In this document: positions 1 to 8,652 of the stretch, in pieces
How positions within the stretch are numbered: the stretch's first letter is position 1
How the letters are laid out: the number at the start of each line of letters is the position of its first letter
DNA from: Pseudomonas akapageensis
GTDB taxonomy: Bacteria > Pseudomonadota > Gammaproteobacteria > Pseudomonadales > Pseudomonadaceae
Direction: 5' to 3'
Length of the DNA stretch: 64,000 nucleotides
Assembly: GCF_011355085.1 (NCBI RefSeq)
Contig: NZ_VXCP01000010.1
Span: 297,047 to 361,046, forward strand
Made by a program: the position numbers and the translations under genes
The notes under the pieces: model-generated
Seen by the model: only the letters and a program-made list of their open reading frames with translations
Told to the model about the DNA's origin: nothing
Database searches by the model: none

Positions 1-83
1 GTACCGACGACGGCCAACAGCAGCATCAGGAACAGCACGATCTGGCGATTGCGCAACGCCCATGCCGAAAGGTTGAAACCCAT
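1..83 (-). CDS. RND efflux inner-membrane transporter, N-terminus only (partial)
   Basis: The reverse strand from 83 reads Met-Gly-Phe-Asn-Leu-Ser-Ala-Trp-Ala-Leu and then a hydrophobic stretch, which is the typical start of a resistance-nodulation-division pump: a short amphipathic helix followed by transmembrane segment 1. The gene runs off the left edge, so only about 27 codons are visible. Its ribosome binding site AAGGAG overlaps the last codons and stop of the upstream adaptor gene, 5 bases away, so the two are probably translationally coupled. The pump would use the proton gradient to export drugs or metabolites. Substrate cannot be told from this fragment. Confidence 0.8.
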   Translation of the reverse strand, partial: MGFNLSAWALRNRQIVLFLMLLLAVVG

Positions 84-88
84 GGGGA

Positions 89-1189
89 CTACTCCTTGGC
101 CGCCAGATTCACCACGCGATTGGACCGGTCCACCGGCCGTACCTGCTGTCCTTCATGCAGGACATGAACACCTGCTGCCACTACCCAGTCCGAGGCATTC
201 AAGCCTTCGAGCACGGGCACGCTGGTTTCGCCGAAAGCACCGGTGCGCACCGGGGTGCGCTTCAAAGTGCTGTTGGCGTCGACCCGCCAGACGTAATTCA
301 CTCCATTTTCAGAGGTGAGTGCCGACAGCGGTATCGACAGCGGCACATTTTCAGCCGTCTGAATGAACACCCGGGCACTTTGCCCGAGTTCTGCCGGCAG
401 CTTGCCGGCGGTGAAGGCGATGCGTGCGGCAAAGGTGCGCGAGCGCGGATCGGCGGCAGGCGACAGCTCGCGAATGCGGCCATCGAAGCGGGCGTCCGGT
501 TGTGACCAGAGCTCGACGGACACCGGCTGGCCAATCTTGAAACGACCGATGTTCTGTTCAGGAAGGCTGATCAGCACCTCGCGCTCGCCATCGACCGCCA
601 GGGTGAATACCGTTTGCCCCGAGGCGACTACCTGCCCGACCTCGAGCAGCCGCTTGGCCACTACGCCATCCTGGGGCGCGCGCAATATCGCGTAGCCGGC
701 CTGGTTGCTGGCCACGTCGAACTCGGCGCGGATCTGCTTGAGTCGGGCTTCACCGGATCGGTAGAGGTTCTCGACGTTATCGTATTGCGACCGGCTGACC
801 ATTTGCCGGTCCATCAAGGTTTTGTAGCGATCGCGCTCGGCACGCACCATCCGCAGGTTGGCCTCCGCCGCCGCGACCTGGGCGCGCATGGCCTCCAACT
901 GCAGGCGCACGTCCTGCGGGTCGAGCTCGGCCAGGGACTGGTTGGCCTTGACTCGCTCACCCTCCTCGACCAGACGCCGACTGACCTTGCCGCCGATGCG
1001 AAACGCCAGCTCCGGCTCCAGCCGCGCGCGCACCTCGCCGGGATAGCTGTCCACCGCGGACGCCGCCGGCTGCGGCTGCACCACCATGGCTGGGCGCACA
1101 GCCGTTTGCACGGCCTGTTCCTGGCCACAGGCGGCCAGCAGCAGGGTCAGAGTGATGGGCAAGGCGAGCGGCAAGGCATGGCGCAACAT
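89..1189 (-). CDS. RND efflux periplasmic adaptor (membrane fusion) lipoprotein
   Basis: 366 residues, normal for an AcrA/MexA-type adaptor that bridges an inner-membrane RND pump and an outer-membrane channel. The N-terminus is a lipoprotein signal ending in the lipobox LLAAC, so the protein is probably anchored in the inner membrane. It then shows a biotinyl-lipoyl-like half (about 50-80), an alpha-helical hairpin rich in Ala/Glu/Arg (about 95-150), the second lipoyl half with APQDGVV, a beta barrel and a membrane-proximal domain. The RND transporter gene follows 5 bases downstream. No outer-membrane channel gene is visible. A perfect 16-bp palindrome lies upstream of the start, suggesting repression by a TetR-family protein. 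Confidence 0.9.
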   Translation of the reverse strand: MLRHALPLALPITLTLLLAACGQEQAVQTAVRPAMVVQPQPAASAVDSYPGEVRARLEPELAFRIGGKVSRRLVEEGERVKANQSLAELDPQDVRLQLEAMRAQVAAAEANLRMVRAERDRYKTLMDRQMVSRSQYDNVENLYRSGEARLKQIRAEFDVASNQAGYAILRAPQDGVVAKRLLEVGQVVASGQTVFTLAVDGEREVLISLPEQNIGRFKIGQPVSVELWSQPDARFDGRIRELSPAADPRSRTFAARIAFTAGKLPAELGQSARVFIQTAENVPLSIPLSALTSENGVNYVWRVDANSTLKRTPVRTGAFGETSVPVLEGLNASDWVVAAGVHVLHEGQQVRPVDRSNRVVNLAAKE

Positions 1190-1225
1190 GATGAACGACC
1201 TTTCGCGAATGACGCTTGGAATATT

Positions 1226-1241
1226 TATACTCGCGAGTATA
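1226..1241. promoter_or_regulatory. Perfect palindrome, candidate TetR-type operator of the RND operon
   Basis: TATACTCGCGAGTATA is a perfect 16-bp palindrome, 37 bases upstream of the adaptor start, in an AT-rich pocket that could hold the -10 region. Size and position suit a TetR-family operator. The TetR gene at 3725-4360 is the nearest candidate regulator. The binding assignment is inference. Confidence 0.6.
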
Positions 1242-1326
1242 TTAAATCAGGGTACCGGAGGGGGGAAGCAACTGTTGCATAGAATTTTCCAGGCCCCTCC
1301 CGCCCCCTTCACCCCTGCGGGTCGGA

Positions 1327-3510
1327 TCAGAAACTGTAGACGCCGGAAACAATCAACGCCCTGGCATCCCCGAACTCCAGCGCCGAAGAGCGTGATGCAC
1401 TACCGATCACCTGGCGCACGCGTTCGACGTAGGCCTTGTCGAAGAGATTGTTGGCGTTGAGTTGCAGCTCCAGTTCTTTGTTGACCTGGTATTGCAGCAT
1501 CGCGTTGTGGACCCAATAGGCACCGATCTTGGCGGTATCCACCGAAGTCAGATTGCGCTCGCTGACATAACGCGCCCCGTAGCCGAGGGTAAGCCCGGCG
1601 GGCAGTTCATAGCTGGTCCACAGATTGAAGGAACGCGGCGGCGTATTACTCAGTGCCTGACCTTCGCGCATTGGCGTGACCCGAGACTTGAGGGTTTCGC
1701 TGTCCAGGTAGGTGAAGTTGGCGAAGACGTGCCATTGCTCGGTCAATTCGCCGGTCATGGCCAGCTCCAGGCCCTGTACCCGTTGATGACCGGCCAACAG
1801 CACAGTGCCGTCGCGCAGGCGTTCGCGGGCGTTGTCCCTTTCCACGCGGAACAAGGCGGCTTCGAGTCCCAGGCGCGAGTGCAACAGCTCCCATTTGGTG
1901 CCCAGTTCCCAGGTCGTGTTCTGCTCGGGCGCAAGCTCCGAGGCGCTGGCGTTGTAGCCATTGCCAGTGGAAACCAGGTGCTCCGCCGATGGGTTGAAGG
2001 ACGTGCCCCAGGCCAGGTAGACGCGGCCGTTTTCGGTCGGTTTGTAGACCAGCCCGGCGCGTTGACTGAATTGACCGTCCCGGGTGTTCACCTGGCTGAT
2101 CGTGCCGTCGGCCTTGGTCTCTTTGGCACGCCCGGTGATCAGGTCGTAGCGCAGGCCCAGGCTCAAGTCCCATTGCTCGCTCAAGGCCAGCGTGTCGAAC
2201 AGGTACAGCGCCTTGTCGTCCAGGCTGTTGCGGGTTCTGGCCAGAGGCTCGAAATCCGTCGGGCCATTCCAGTAACCGGGCGGGTTAGACAGATCGAAGC
2301 CCCCGGCAGGAACGAAACGAGTGAGGTTGTACGAAGAAGCAGCGCGGTCGTAATGCTCGCGGGAAACCTCACTTCCCACGATGAGTGTGTGCCCGAGCCC
2401 AAAGGTACCGAAGCGACTGGTCAGGTTCGTCTGGTTGATCCACAGCGCGGTTTCGACATCTCGGCCATACCCCTGCGCCCCGACTGGCTTGTAGCGCCCC
2501 GGTGGCAAACCCTCTGTCTTGACGTGCGAGGCCGAGATGACGGACTCGCGCCGTATTCGCGCAAACCGCGAAAGATTACGCAGGGACAGATCATCATTGA
2601 AATCATGTTCGAAGGTAACGGTAAAGCTGTCGGAGGTGATTTCGTCCCGGTCCAGGTTGCTATAACCGAAGAAGCTTGCGCGGCCAACGCCGAGAAGGAC
2701 CTTGCCATCTCGCGCCGGCAGGCCATAGTCGGGCTGATCACGCTCGCGTTGATGAAAGTAATTCAGGGTCAGGCGCGTGGGATCATCCATGCCGAATGTC
2801 AGGGACGGTGCGACGCCCCAGCGGCGCTGATCAATCTGATCACGACCCGGCACGTCATTGCCATGGGCCATGAGGTTAAGGCGAAACGCCGCCCCGGGTG
2901 CCAGCTCATCGAGGCGCTGGTTGGTGTCGAGTGTCTTGCGCTTGTATTGGTCCGTGCCGATGCCTGCCCCCAGACGGGTAAACGCCTCGGCCTCGGGCTG
3001 TTTGCTGATAATGTTGATCGTGCCGCCCGTGGTGCCGGCCCCACCGAACACCGAGTTCGGCCCTTTGATCACCTCGACGCTCTCGATATTGAAGGTATCG
3101 GTGCGGCGTGTCTGGGGGCTGTCACGCAAGCCATCGACCTGCATATTGGCGTTGGCGCTGAAGCCGCGAATATTGATACTGTCGCCCGAGCCGCCACCGC
3201 CCTCGCCCGCGTTGAAGGTGATGCCGGAAACGTTCGACAAGGTCTGGCGCAGACTCAGGGCGCCCTGCTCGCGTATCACGCGCTGGGGCACGACCGTGAT
3301 GGTCTGCGGCACGTCCAGCAGCGGGACGGCGTACTTGTCCGAAGCCGAGCGCTCGCTGCGGTAACGTTGCTCGGCTTGCGCCCCGACGTTGATCCTTTCG
3401 AGCTCGATGGTTGCCGTCTCGCAACAGTCCTGCGCCATGCTCGGAAGCGAGCACCCCATCAGCGCCACACCCAGTACCGAAGGCAAACTGATGTTCGTAT
3501 TGTGCTTCAT
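1327..3510 (-). CDS. TonB-dependent siderophore receptor, Fiu/PiuA-like (catecholate type)
   Basis: About 727 residues. An N-terminal signal peptide ends near SMAQ. A plug domain follows with typical motifs (VPQTITVVPQ, IREQGA, VSGITF, INIRGF, QVDGLRD, VEVIKGP, GGTINIISK), then a 22-strand-type barrel ending in a terminal Phe, the signal for outer-membrane assembly. The spacing of plug motifs and the RDTFN-like segment resemble the E. coli catecholate receptor Fiu. It should import ferric catecholate-type siderophores using TonB energy. I chose the ATG at 3510 because GAGG sits 9 bases upstream; an upstream TTG at 3525 is less likely. The gene lies between the RND adaptor and a TetR gene, with no sigma factor/anti-sigma pair and no N-terminal signalling extension. 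Confidence 0.88.
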   Translation of the reverse strand: MKHNTNISLPSVLGVALMGCSLPSMAQDCCETATIELERINVGAQAEQRYRSERSASDKYAVPLLDVPQTITVVPQRVIREQGALSLRQTLSNVSGITFNAGEGGGGSGDSINIRGFSANANMQVDGLRDSPQTRRTDTFNIESVEVIKGPNSVFGGAGTTGGTINIISKQPEAEAFTRLGAGIGTDQYKRKTLDTNQRLDELAPGAAFRLNLMAHGNDVPGRDQIDQRRWGVAPSLTFGMDDPTRLTLNYFHQRERDQPDYGLPARDGKVLLGVGRASFFGYSNLDRDEITSDSFTVTFEHDFNDDLSLRNLSRFARIRRESVISASHVKTEGLPPGRYKPVGAQGYGRDVETALWINQTNLTSRFGTFGLGHTLIVGSEVSREHYDRAASSYNLTRFVPAGGFDLSNPPGYWNGPTDFEPLARTRNSLDDKALYLFDTLALSEQWDLSLGLRYDLITGRAKETKADGTISQVNTRDGQFSQRAGLVYKPTENGRVYLAWGTSFNPSAEHLVSTGNGYNASASELAPEQNTTWELGTKWELLHSRLGLEAALFRVERDNARERLRDGTVLLAGHQRVQGLELAMTGELTEQWHVFANFTYLDSETLKSRVTPMREGQALSNTPPRSFNLWTSYELPAGLTLGYGARYVSERNLTSVDTAKIGAYWVHNAMLQYQVNKELELQLNANNLFDKAYVERVRQVIGSASRSSALEFGDARALIVSGVYSF

Positions 3511-3724
3511 GAAATAACGCCTCAATAAAAATGAGACGCGATTCTATTGATCAGCAAATGGCTGTGAACGCCAGGGAAAAAATCAGGAAGTTTCGTACCA
3601 AGAGGGATTACAAACCATTGAAGGGTTCGTCCGAGCTAATCGTCAGACGATGGATATTCCTCCTGATTCGGGCTGTTGGACGCGGTAAGATGCCAAACTG
3701 ATCAGTCCACTATTCAAGTCCCGC

Positions 3725-4360
3725 ATGCCTAACGATCCAGCAGTACAGAGCGGCCCGGGCCGCCCCAAGGATCTGGCCAAGCGCCAGGCCATCCTCGACG
3801 CCGCCAAACAGCTCTTCCTGAGCAATGGCTACGCCAGCACGAGCATGGATGCCGTCGCCGCCGCTGCCGGTGTGTCGAAGCTCACGGTGTACAGCCATTT
3901 CACGGACAAGGAGACGCTGTTTTCCGCCGCCGTCATCGCCACCTGCGAGGCGCAGTTGCCGGAGCTGTTTTTCGAATTGCCCGCAGGGGTGCCGATCGAA
4001 ACCGTGCTGATGAACATCGGCCGAGGCTTTCAGGCACTGATCAGCAGCCGCGAGTCGGTCAATCTGCATCGGCTGATCATGACCCTGGGCAGCCAGGACC
4101 CGCGCCTGTGCCAGATCTTTTTCGAGGCCGGCCCCATGCGGGTCATCAGCGAGATGGAAGGCCTGCTGACCCGGATCGACCAGAGCGGCGCGCTGCGCAT
4201 CGACAAGCCGCGCAACGCTGCCGAACACTTTTTCTGCCTGCTCAAGGGCGCCGCCAACTTCAAGCTCCTGCTCGGTTGTGCCGGCCCCCTCAACGCGCAA
4301 GCCGCCGAGGAGCATGTCGAGGAAGTGGTGGCGTTGTTTATGCGGGCTTATCGGCCTTGA
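3725..4360 (+). CDS. TetR/AcrR-family transcriptional regulator
   Basis: 211 residues. The N-terminal helix-turn-helix (about 20-65) is clear: [17 protein letters not shown], then [14 protein letters not shown] and [14 protein letters not shown]. The C-terminal ligand domain is divergent, as usual. It is transcribed away from the TonB receptor gene and, past that gene, faces the RND operon. Single TetR genes close to RND operons usually encode the local repressor, so it probably controls the pump through the palindrome at 1226-1241. Its own promoter region holds ACTGATCAGT near 3698 but no copy of the pump palindrome, so autoregulation is not supported. The 3' end overlaps the convergent rsmJ by 23 bases. 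Confidence 0.88.
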   Translation: MPNDPAVQSGPGRPKDLAKRQAILDAAKQLFLSNGYASTSMDAVAAAAGVSKLTVYSHFTDKETLFSAAVIATCEAQLPELFFELPAGVPIETVLMNIGRGFQALISSRESVNLHRLIMTLGSQDPRLCQIFFEAGPMRVISEMEGLLTRIDQSGALRIDKPRNAAEHFFCLLKGAANFKLLLGCAGPLNAQAAEEHVEEVVALFMRAYRP

Positions 4361-5132
4361 GCGCTTTCTTCGGATAAATGTCGTAGCGGCTCGATTTGCC
4401 CTCCAGCGAATGGCTCGGCTTGGGCCCCTCGATGCAGGGCGCCTTGCGTGGGCGCTTGACCACCACCCGGTGACTGGCCAGGGCCAAGGCGGCTTCGAGC
4501 AACGCCGGCGCATCCATGTCGTCGCCGACCAAGGGACGGAACACGCGCATTTCCTTTTTCACCAGCGCGCTCTTGTCGCGATGGGGGAACATGGGGTCCA
4601 GGTAAACCACCTGGGGCGCCTCGCCTTCCCAGGCGCGCATCAGGTCGATGGCGTTGCCGGTCAACAGACGCATGCGAGCAATGATCGCGCCCACCTCGGC
4701 ATCGCCCTTGGCGCGCAACAGACCGTCCTCGAGCAATGCGGCAATCAACGGCTGACGCTCGATCAGGCTCATCTCGCAGCCCAGGCTCGCCAACACGAAA
4801 GCATCCTTGCCCAGCCCCGCCGTGGCGTCCAGAACACGCGGCCGTACGCCTTGCTGGACACCCACGGCCTTGGCGATCATCTGCCCGCTGCCGCCACCGA
4901 ACAGGCGACGATGGGCCACGGCACCTTCGACGAAATCCACCCGCACCGGGCCCGGTGCCTCCGGGCCGAGCTGCTGCAACTGCAAACCGGCCTCGCCAAT
5001 CTGTACCGCGAACTGCGCAGCATCGTCCGAAAGCGGCAGTTGCAACCGGCTTGCCCACTGCTCGGCCTGGGCCTGGCAGGCCGGGACCAGTGCTTCGACG
5101 CGGATGCGGCTGCCCGCTATTTGCTCAACCAT
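4338..5132 (-). CDS. rsmJ: 16S rRNA (guanine(1516)-N(2))-methyltransferase RsmJ
   Basis: About 264 residues, matching the RsmJ/YhiQ family, which methylates G1516 of 16S rRNA in the small subunit. The SAM-binding Rossmann fold shows [19 protein letters not shown] (motif I), LIERQP (motif II) and the catalytic-region motif [11 protein letters not shown]. The C-terminal half has [10 protein letters not shown] and ends [10 protein letters not shown], both typical of the family. The ATG at 5132 has AGGA 4 bases ahead and is preferred to a GTG at 5144. The end overlaps the convergent TetR gene. It is a single-gene unit with no sign of transfer. Confidence 0.93.
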   Translation of the reverse strand: MVEQIAGSRIRVEALVPACQAQAEQWASRLQLPLSDDAAQFAVQIGEAGLQLQQLGPEAPGPVRVDFVEGAVAHRRLFGGGSGQMIAKAVGVQQGVRPRVLDATAGLGKDAFVLASLGCEMSLIERQPLIAALLEDGLLRAKGDAEVGAIIARMRLLTGNAIDLMRAWEGEAPQVVYLDPMFPHRDKSALVKKEMRVFRPLVGDDMDAPALLEAALALASHRVVVKRPRKAPCIEGPKPSHSLEGKSSRYDIYPKKALKADKPA

Positions 5133-5224
5133 GAATTCCTGCACTCAAAAATTAAATGATCGGCGCAAATGGCCGATAACCAGATATTCGGTATTTTGCC
5201 AGACCCGGACGCTTCGCGACTGCC

Positions 5225-5845
5225 ATGTCAGACATTCAATACGCATCGATAGGTCATTTGCCGCTGGTCGGCGACTACAGCCTGCGCAATACCCAGGCAC
5301 TGGGCGGTGTCAGCCACCTGTGGCAGGACTTTTTTGCCCAGGCCATGGCCGACCAGATGGGCGATGCGAAGCAAGTGTCTGCGGCAACGGTCAACAAGGT
5401 CGACCCGAAGACGGGCGAACCCCTGGGTGGCAGCGAAGTCCTCGCCGAAATCATCTCCCAGCGCCTGTGCGATGTGCAGGACACCGCGTTGCGTCCGCCG
5501 GAGCCATTGTTCCTGCCGATTGCCGAATTTGAAATGGACTTGCTCGACAAGCCTGCGCCTCCCTTCGAACCGGCTGAAATCATTGCCCAGCAGAGGCAAC
5601 TCGATTTCGAAAGCGGCTGGGTGCGTCCTCTGGTGCTGAACGCCGGCCAGCCTGTACCCGAGCCAGGCCCGGCGCCCGCGCCACGCCCAATGCACTTGCC
5701 GATTGCAGAGTTTGAAATGGATCTGCTGGACAAGAAGCCGGAGCCTTTCGATGCCGTGACATTGCGTGAACAGCAAGAGCATCTGGACTTCGATATCAGC
5801 TGGACGCGGCCGGTGGTGTTGCAGAATGTGCGGTTGGCGGCCTGA
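5225..5845 (+). CDS. Uncharacterised protein with a duplicated LPIAEFEMDLLDK motif
   Basis: 206 residues, no signal peptide and no membrane segment. I do not recognise a domain. Residues 97-138 and 158-199 are two copies of one module: LPIAEFEMDLLDK, then P-x-PF, a Gln-rich step, LDF, W and RP-x-VL. The copies are separated by a Pro/Ala-rich linker (about 143-156). The N-terminal 90 residues look folded and differ from the repeat. Two acidic, conserved copies on a flexible linker suggest a docking protein, but this is inference. No good Shine-Dalgarno precedes the ATG. The gene converges with the PAAR effector/immunity pair, with only 4 bases between the 3' ends. Confidence 0.7.
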   Translation: MSDIQYASIGHLPLVGDYSLRNTQALGGVSHLWQDFFAQAMADQMGDAKQVSAATVNKVDPKTGEPLGGSEVLAEIISQRLCDVQDTALRPPEPLFLPIAEFEMDLLDKPAPPFEPAEIIAQQRQLDFESGWVRPLVLNAGQPVPEPGPAPAPRPMHLPIAEFEMDLLDKKPEPFDAVTLREQQEHLDFDISWTRPVVLQNVRLAA

Positions 5846-5849
5846 GGCT

Positions 5850-6239
5850 TCAGCCTTCTGTGAGCTTGAGTAGACCAACTGCCAAAAACAGCCAAGCCCC
5901 TCCTGTCCATGTCAGGTAAATCGAAATAGCCAGCCGCCGCTTGAGGTGCGCAGGAAAGTTGCGTAACTCGTTGGGGTCGAGCAGACCATGCTTGAGAAAT
6001 TGCTTCGGCCATAACACTGCCCCTGCAATAACGCCGGTTTCTATCATGCGAGAAAAAAAGCTGAAACCTGCCAAAAATCGCATGGTAGTAGTCAAAAATT
6101 GACTATTGCGAAAAACGGCTTTCATTTTCTCCAAGTCGTGATGTGTTGTGTAAGCGTTTATCGCCATACCTGAAAAGCCGACCAGAAAGGGGGCTAACAT
6201 AAAAGCAAAAGCCCACCAAGAACTCCAAAATGTTGTCAT
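5850..6239 (-). CDS. Small polytopic membrane protein, probable immunity protein of the PAAR effector
   Basis: 129 residues with about three hydrophobic helices (roughly 5-30, 50-77 and 103-126), so an inner-membrane protein. Its ATG overlaps the stop of the effector gene (ATGA, 4 bases), the arrangement expected for an effector-immunity pair made from one message. The effector ends in a Gly-rich hydrophobic domain, and membrane-resident immunity proteins are the usual partner of membrane-inserting toxins. The gene is visibly AT-richer than its surroundings, as often seen in exchangeable immunity genes. I do not recognise a named family, so the role rests on context and topology. Confidence 0.65.
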   Translation of the reverse strand: MTTFWSSWWAFAFMLAPFLVGFSGMAINAYTTHHDLEKMKAVFRNSQFLTTTMRFLAGFSFFSRMIETGVIAGAVLWPKQFLKHGLLDPNELRNFPAHLKRRLAISIYLTWTGGAWLFLAVGLLKLTEG

Positions 6240-7657
6240 GGGTTAAGCGTCCCGAAAATAAAGTCTCCCATCCACTCACCTGCTGCTTCCCCACCGACTC
6301 CACCTGCGTAAGACGCCCCTCCTACGACCACGATGGCGCAGAGCGCTGTGCCAACTCCTGCTGTTCCTAAGCCGACGGCCACACAGATAGGGCCAGCCAC
6401 AGGACTAGCAAGCAATCCCACCAGGCTGCCGCCAGCCATCCCTCCAAAGAAACTACCCGTCTCGGTAAATCGAATCTTCCGGCACTCCTGGGTTTCACCA
6501 GCCCGGCAAACCTCCTGAACTTTGGCATAGGAAGAGAAACCACCCAATCCGACGCCAATATAGCCCCCATACTTCAGGTACTTGGCCGCCTTGGCGATCT
6601 GCTCCATATACGTGGCATACCCGAGTATGTACCCGGAGGCGCCGGAACGGCTCCAGTGATGCACCGGGCTACTACTGGCCATACCCAGGTCGCGACGCAG
6701 GCTGTCGTAACTGCCGAGGTCGACTTGCTTGTTGAAGAAGGTGGTTTTCAACTGGGCGTCAAGCTGGCCGTAGAGCTGATGGCGCGTATCGAAGAACGTC
6801 TTGCTTCGCAGGTGTCCATGGGCCGTGAATTCCCGTTGGTGCAAAAGCTCAAGGCTGCGCAGGGTGCCTTCGACCTGCTTGAGCCCCTTGTCGAGCATAT
6901 CCTTGCCGACGCCCATCGCTTCGCTCGCACCGCCGGTGAGAAGGGCAATTTCGCCCAAATGGCGCGCCATGAAGTTGGCTTCTTCTGCGCTCAGTGGCGC
7001 CAAGGCTTCGCGCACCTGGGCGGCTGCGGCCATCATGGCGGCATCCTCGCGGGTGCAGGCCGTTGGGTTGTACGGGTCGCCGAGGACGAAGAGTTCGCCG
7101 GCCTTGAAGCCGTAGCCAAAGGAGGGGTTGAGCTGCTTGAGTCGATTGATCAACTGCGCCGCCGGGTAGGGATTGAGCTGGCGCAGGACCTGCTCACCGG
7201 ACATGCTGTGGGGCACGATGTAGAAGCCCGGCTCCAGGGCGTCTGGGCTGCCGTAGATCGCGGGTGCTGGATTGTTCGAAGAAGCGAAACTGGATTGGCG
7301 TGGTGCTGGCGGGCTGTTGGTTGCGGCTGGGGAAGCCGATTGAGCCATTGTTCGGCGGGCCTGCGGTGCAGCGCTTCGGCTCGACTCATAGCTGGCGTTG
7401 AAAATCGTAGGAGTCAGTTCAGCTTTGCAGGGGCAATTGCTGAAGCTATCCAGATGTCCGGCCACGCGCCTGCCGTTACTCGTGATGTATGAGACTCCGC
7501 CCGTGATCACATAGGTCTTTCCATCCTTCCCGCAGGTGACCCGATCACCTTCACGAGCATGGGCGATGCCAAACATCATGACGCGTGTATCTGCTTCCTG
7601 AACTGCGCCACCGCAGGTGGTCTTGTCGCCCAGGCGGATGAAATATCCCTTAGCCAT
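6236..7657 (-). CDS. PAAR-domain type VI secretion effector with Gly-rich hydrophobic C-terminus
   Basis: 473 residues. The first 90 or so are a PAAR domain (MAKGYFIRLGDKTTCGG, then GD-x-VTCG) that caps the VgrG spike of a type VI secretion system. A Ser/Ala/Pro linker (about 92-135) leads to a LysM-like segment (about 144-194: GFYIVPHSMSG, LKQLNPSFGYGFKAGELFVL). A helical middle follows, then a C-terminal region (about 404-473) made of Gly/Ala/Val repeats like a glycine zipper, typical of pore-forming toxins. AAGGAG lies 7 bases ahead of the ATG. No VgrG or structural T6SS gene is present, so this is an orphan effector island with its immunity gene directly downstream. The toxic mechanism is inferred. 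Confidence 0.82.
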   Translation of the reverse strand: MAKGYFIRLGDKTTCGGAVQEADTRVMMFGIAHAREGDRVTCGKDGKTYVITGGVSYITSNGRRVAGHLDSFSNCPCKAELTPTIFNASYESSRSAAPQARRTMAQSASPAATNSPPAPRQSSFASSNNPAPAIYGSPDALEPGFYIVPHSMSGEQVLRQLNPYPAAQLINRLKQLNPSFGYGFKAGELFVLGDPYNPTACTREDAAMMAAAAQVREALAPLSAEEANFMARHLGEIALLTGGASEAMGVGKDMLDKGLKQVEGTLRSLELLHQREFTAHGHLRSKTFFDTRHQLYGQLDAQLKTTFFNKQVDLGSYDSLRRDLGMASSSPVHHWSRSGASGYILGYATYMEQIAKAAKYLKYGGYIGVGLGGFSSYAKVQEVCRAGETQECRKIRFTETGSFFGGMAGGSLVGLLASPVAGPICVAVGLGTAGVGTALCAIVVVGGASYAGGVGGEAAGEWMGDFIFGTLNP

Positions 7658-7794
7658 GGATTGAACTCCTTGTACGAATAAGCTGAGTTAGGGCCAATTG
7701 CCAGGCCCTAGACTCGATACAAGGGGATTTAGAGTAAATCGGAAATTTCCGAAAAATATGCGGGAAAATGGATTGCAATCACTAAACTACAGGC

Positions 7795-8625
7795 TCAGCG
7801 CTTGAACAACTGATTCAACTGCGCAAAGGGCATAGCCTGCTCGGCGAAGTCGAACCGGCCATGGCCGGCAATGTCTTCGGCAGCCCTGAAGAATGCGCCA
7901 TACGCCGCCCTCGCCAGTGAAGACCCAACGCTGATGCGCTTGACGCCCAGATCGCTCAATTCATCGACCGTCAGCCTGACACCACTGAGCCCCATCAACA
8001 CATTCACCGGCTTGGGTGCCAAGGCTTGCACTACGGCAGCAATCTCTTCGCGGGTGCGCAAACCCGGCGCATACAGTACGTCGGCTCCGGCCTCGGCAAA
8101 TGCCTGCAGGCGGGCAATGGTGTCATCCAGGTCCATGCGGCCATTCAAGAAGTTTTCCGCCCGGGCGGTGAGCATGAACGGGAACGGCAGACTGCGCGCC
8201 GCCGCCACGGCCGCTTCGACCCGCGCGACCGCGTGAGCGAAAGGATAGATCGGCGCCTCGGCAAGACCCGTGGCATCTTCGATCGAGCCGCCCACCAGGC
8301 CTGCCGCGGCAGCCTGGCGGATGGTCTCGGCGCAGCCTTCGGGATCGTCGGCAAAGCCGTTCTCGAGATCCGCCGCCACCGGTAACGCCGTGGCATCGAC
8401 TATCGACCTGGCATTGATCAAGGTTTCTTCGCGGGAAATCGCGCCTTCGCCATCGGGCCGACCCAGCGAGAACGCCAGGCCCGCACTGGTGGTCGCCAAG
8501 GCTTCGAAGCCCAGGCTTGCAAGCAGTTTCGCCGACCCCGCATCCCACGGGTTGGGAATCACAAAGGCCCCATCACGCTCATGCAAGGCTTTGAACGCCT
8601 GGGCTCGAAGGGTTTGAACATCCAT
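7795..8625 (-). CDS. Isocitrate lyase/phosphoenolpyruvate mutase superfamily enzyme
   Basis: About 276 residues. The TIM-barrel pattern of this superfamily is plain: FVIPNPWDAGSAKLLASLGF near the N-terminus, TTSAGLAFSLG, PVAADLENGF (metal-binding acidic residues), GGSIED, LTARAENFL and VNVLMGLSG. Members cleave or rearrange C-C or P-C bonds of 2-oxo acids (carboxyphosphonoenolpyruvate mutase, 2-methylisocitrate lyase, oxaloacetate decarboxylase types). The exact substrate cannot be told from sequence. The ATG at 8625 is preferred because AAGGAG sits 7 bases upstream; a GTG two codons earlier is too close to it. It stands alone with no phosphonate or methylcitrate genes. Confidence 0.85.
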   Translation of the reverse strand: MDVQTLRAQAFKALHERDGAFVIPNPWDAGSAKLLASLGFEALATTSAGLAFSLGRPDGEGAISREETLINARSIVDATALPVAADLENGFADDPEGCAETIRQAAAAGLVGGSIEDATGLAEAPIYPFAHAVARVEAAVAAARSLPFPFMLTARAENFLNGRMDLDDTIARLQAFAEAGADVLYAPGLRTREEIAAVVQALAPKPVNVLMGLSGVRLTVDELSDLGVKRISVGSSLARAAYGAFFRAAEDIAGHGRFDFAEQAMPFAQLNQLFKR

Positions 8626-8652
8626 ATGCACACTCCTTGAGGATCAACTGGC

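Noticed and set aside
1462..3528. 688-codon open frame opposite the TonB receptor
   Set aside because: It is the high-GC antisense shadow of a gene with clear receptor motifs; no ribosome site and no recognisable protein.
3511..3600. Possible Fur box ahead of the TonB receptor (AATAGAATCGCGTCTCATT on the reverse strand)
   Set aside because: Only about 10 of 19 positions fit the consensus by eye, which is near background. Iron control is likely from function but not shown by this site.
3690..3710. ACTGATCAGT as TetR self-operator
   Set aside because: Short common palindrome, unrelated to the 16-bp one ahead of the RND operon.
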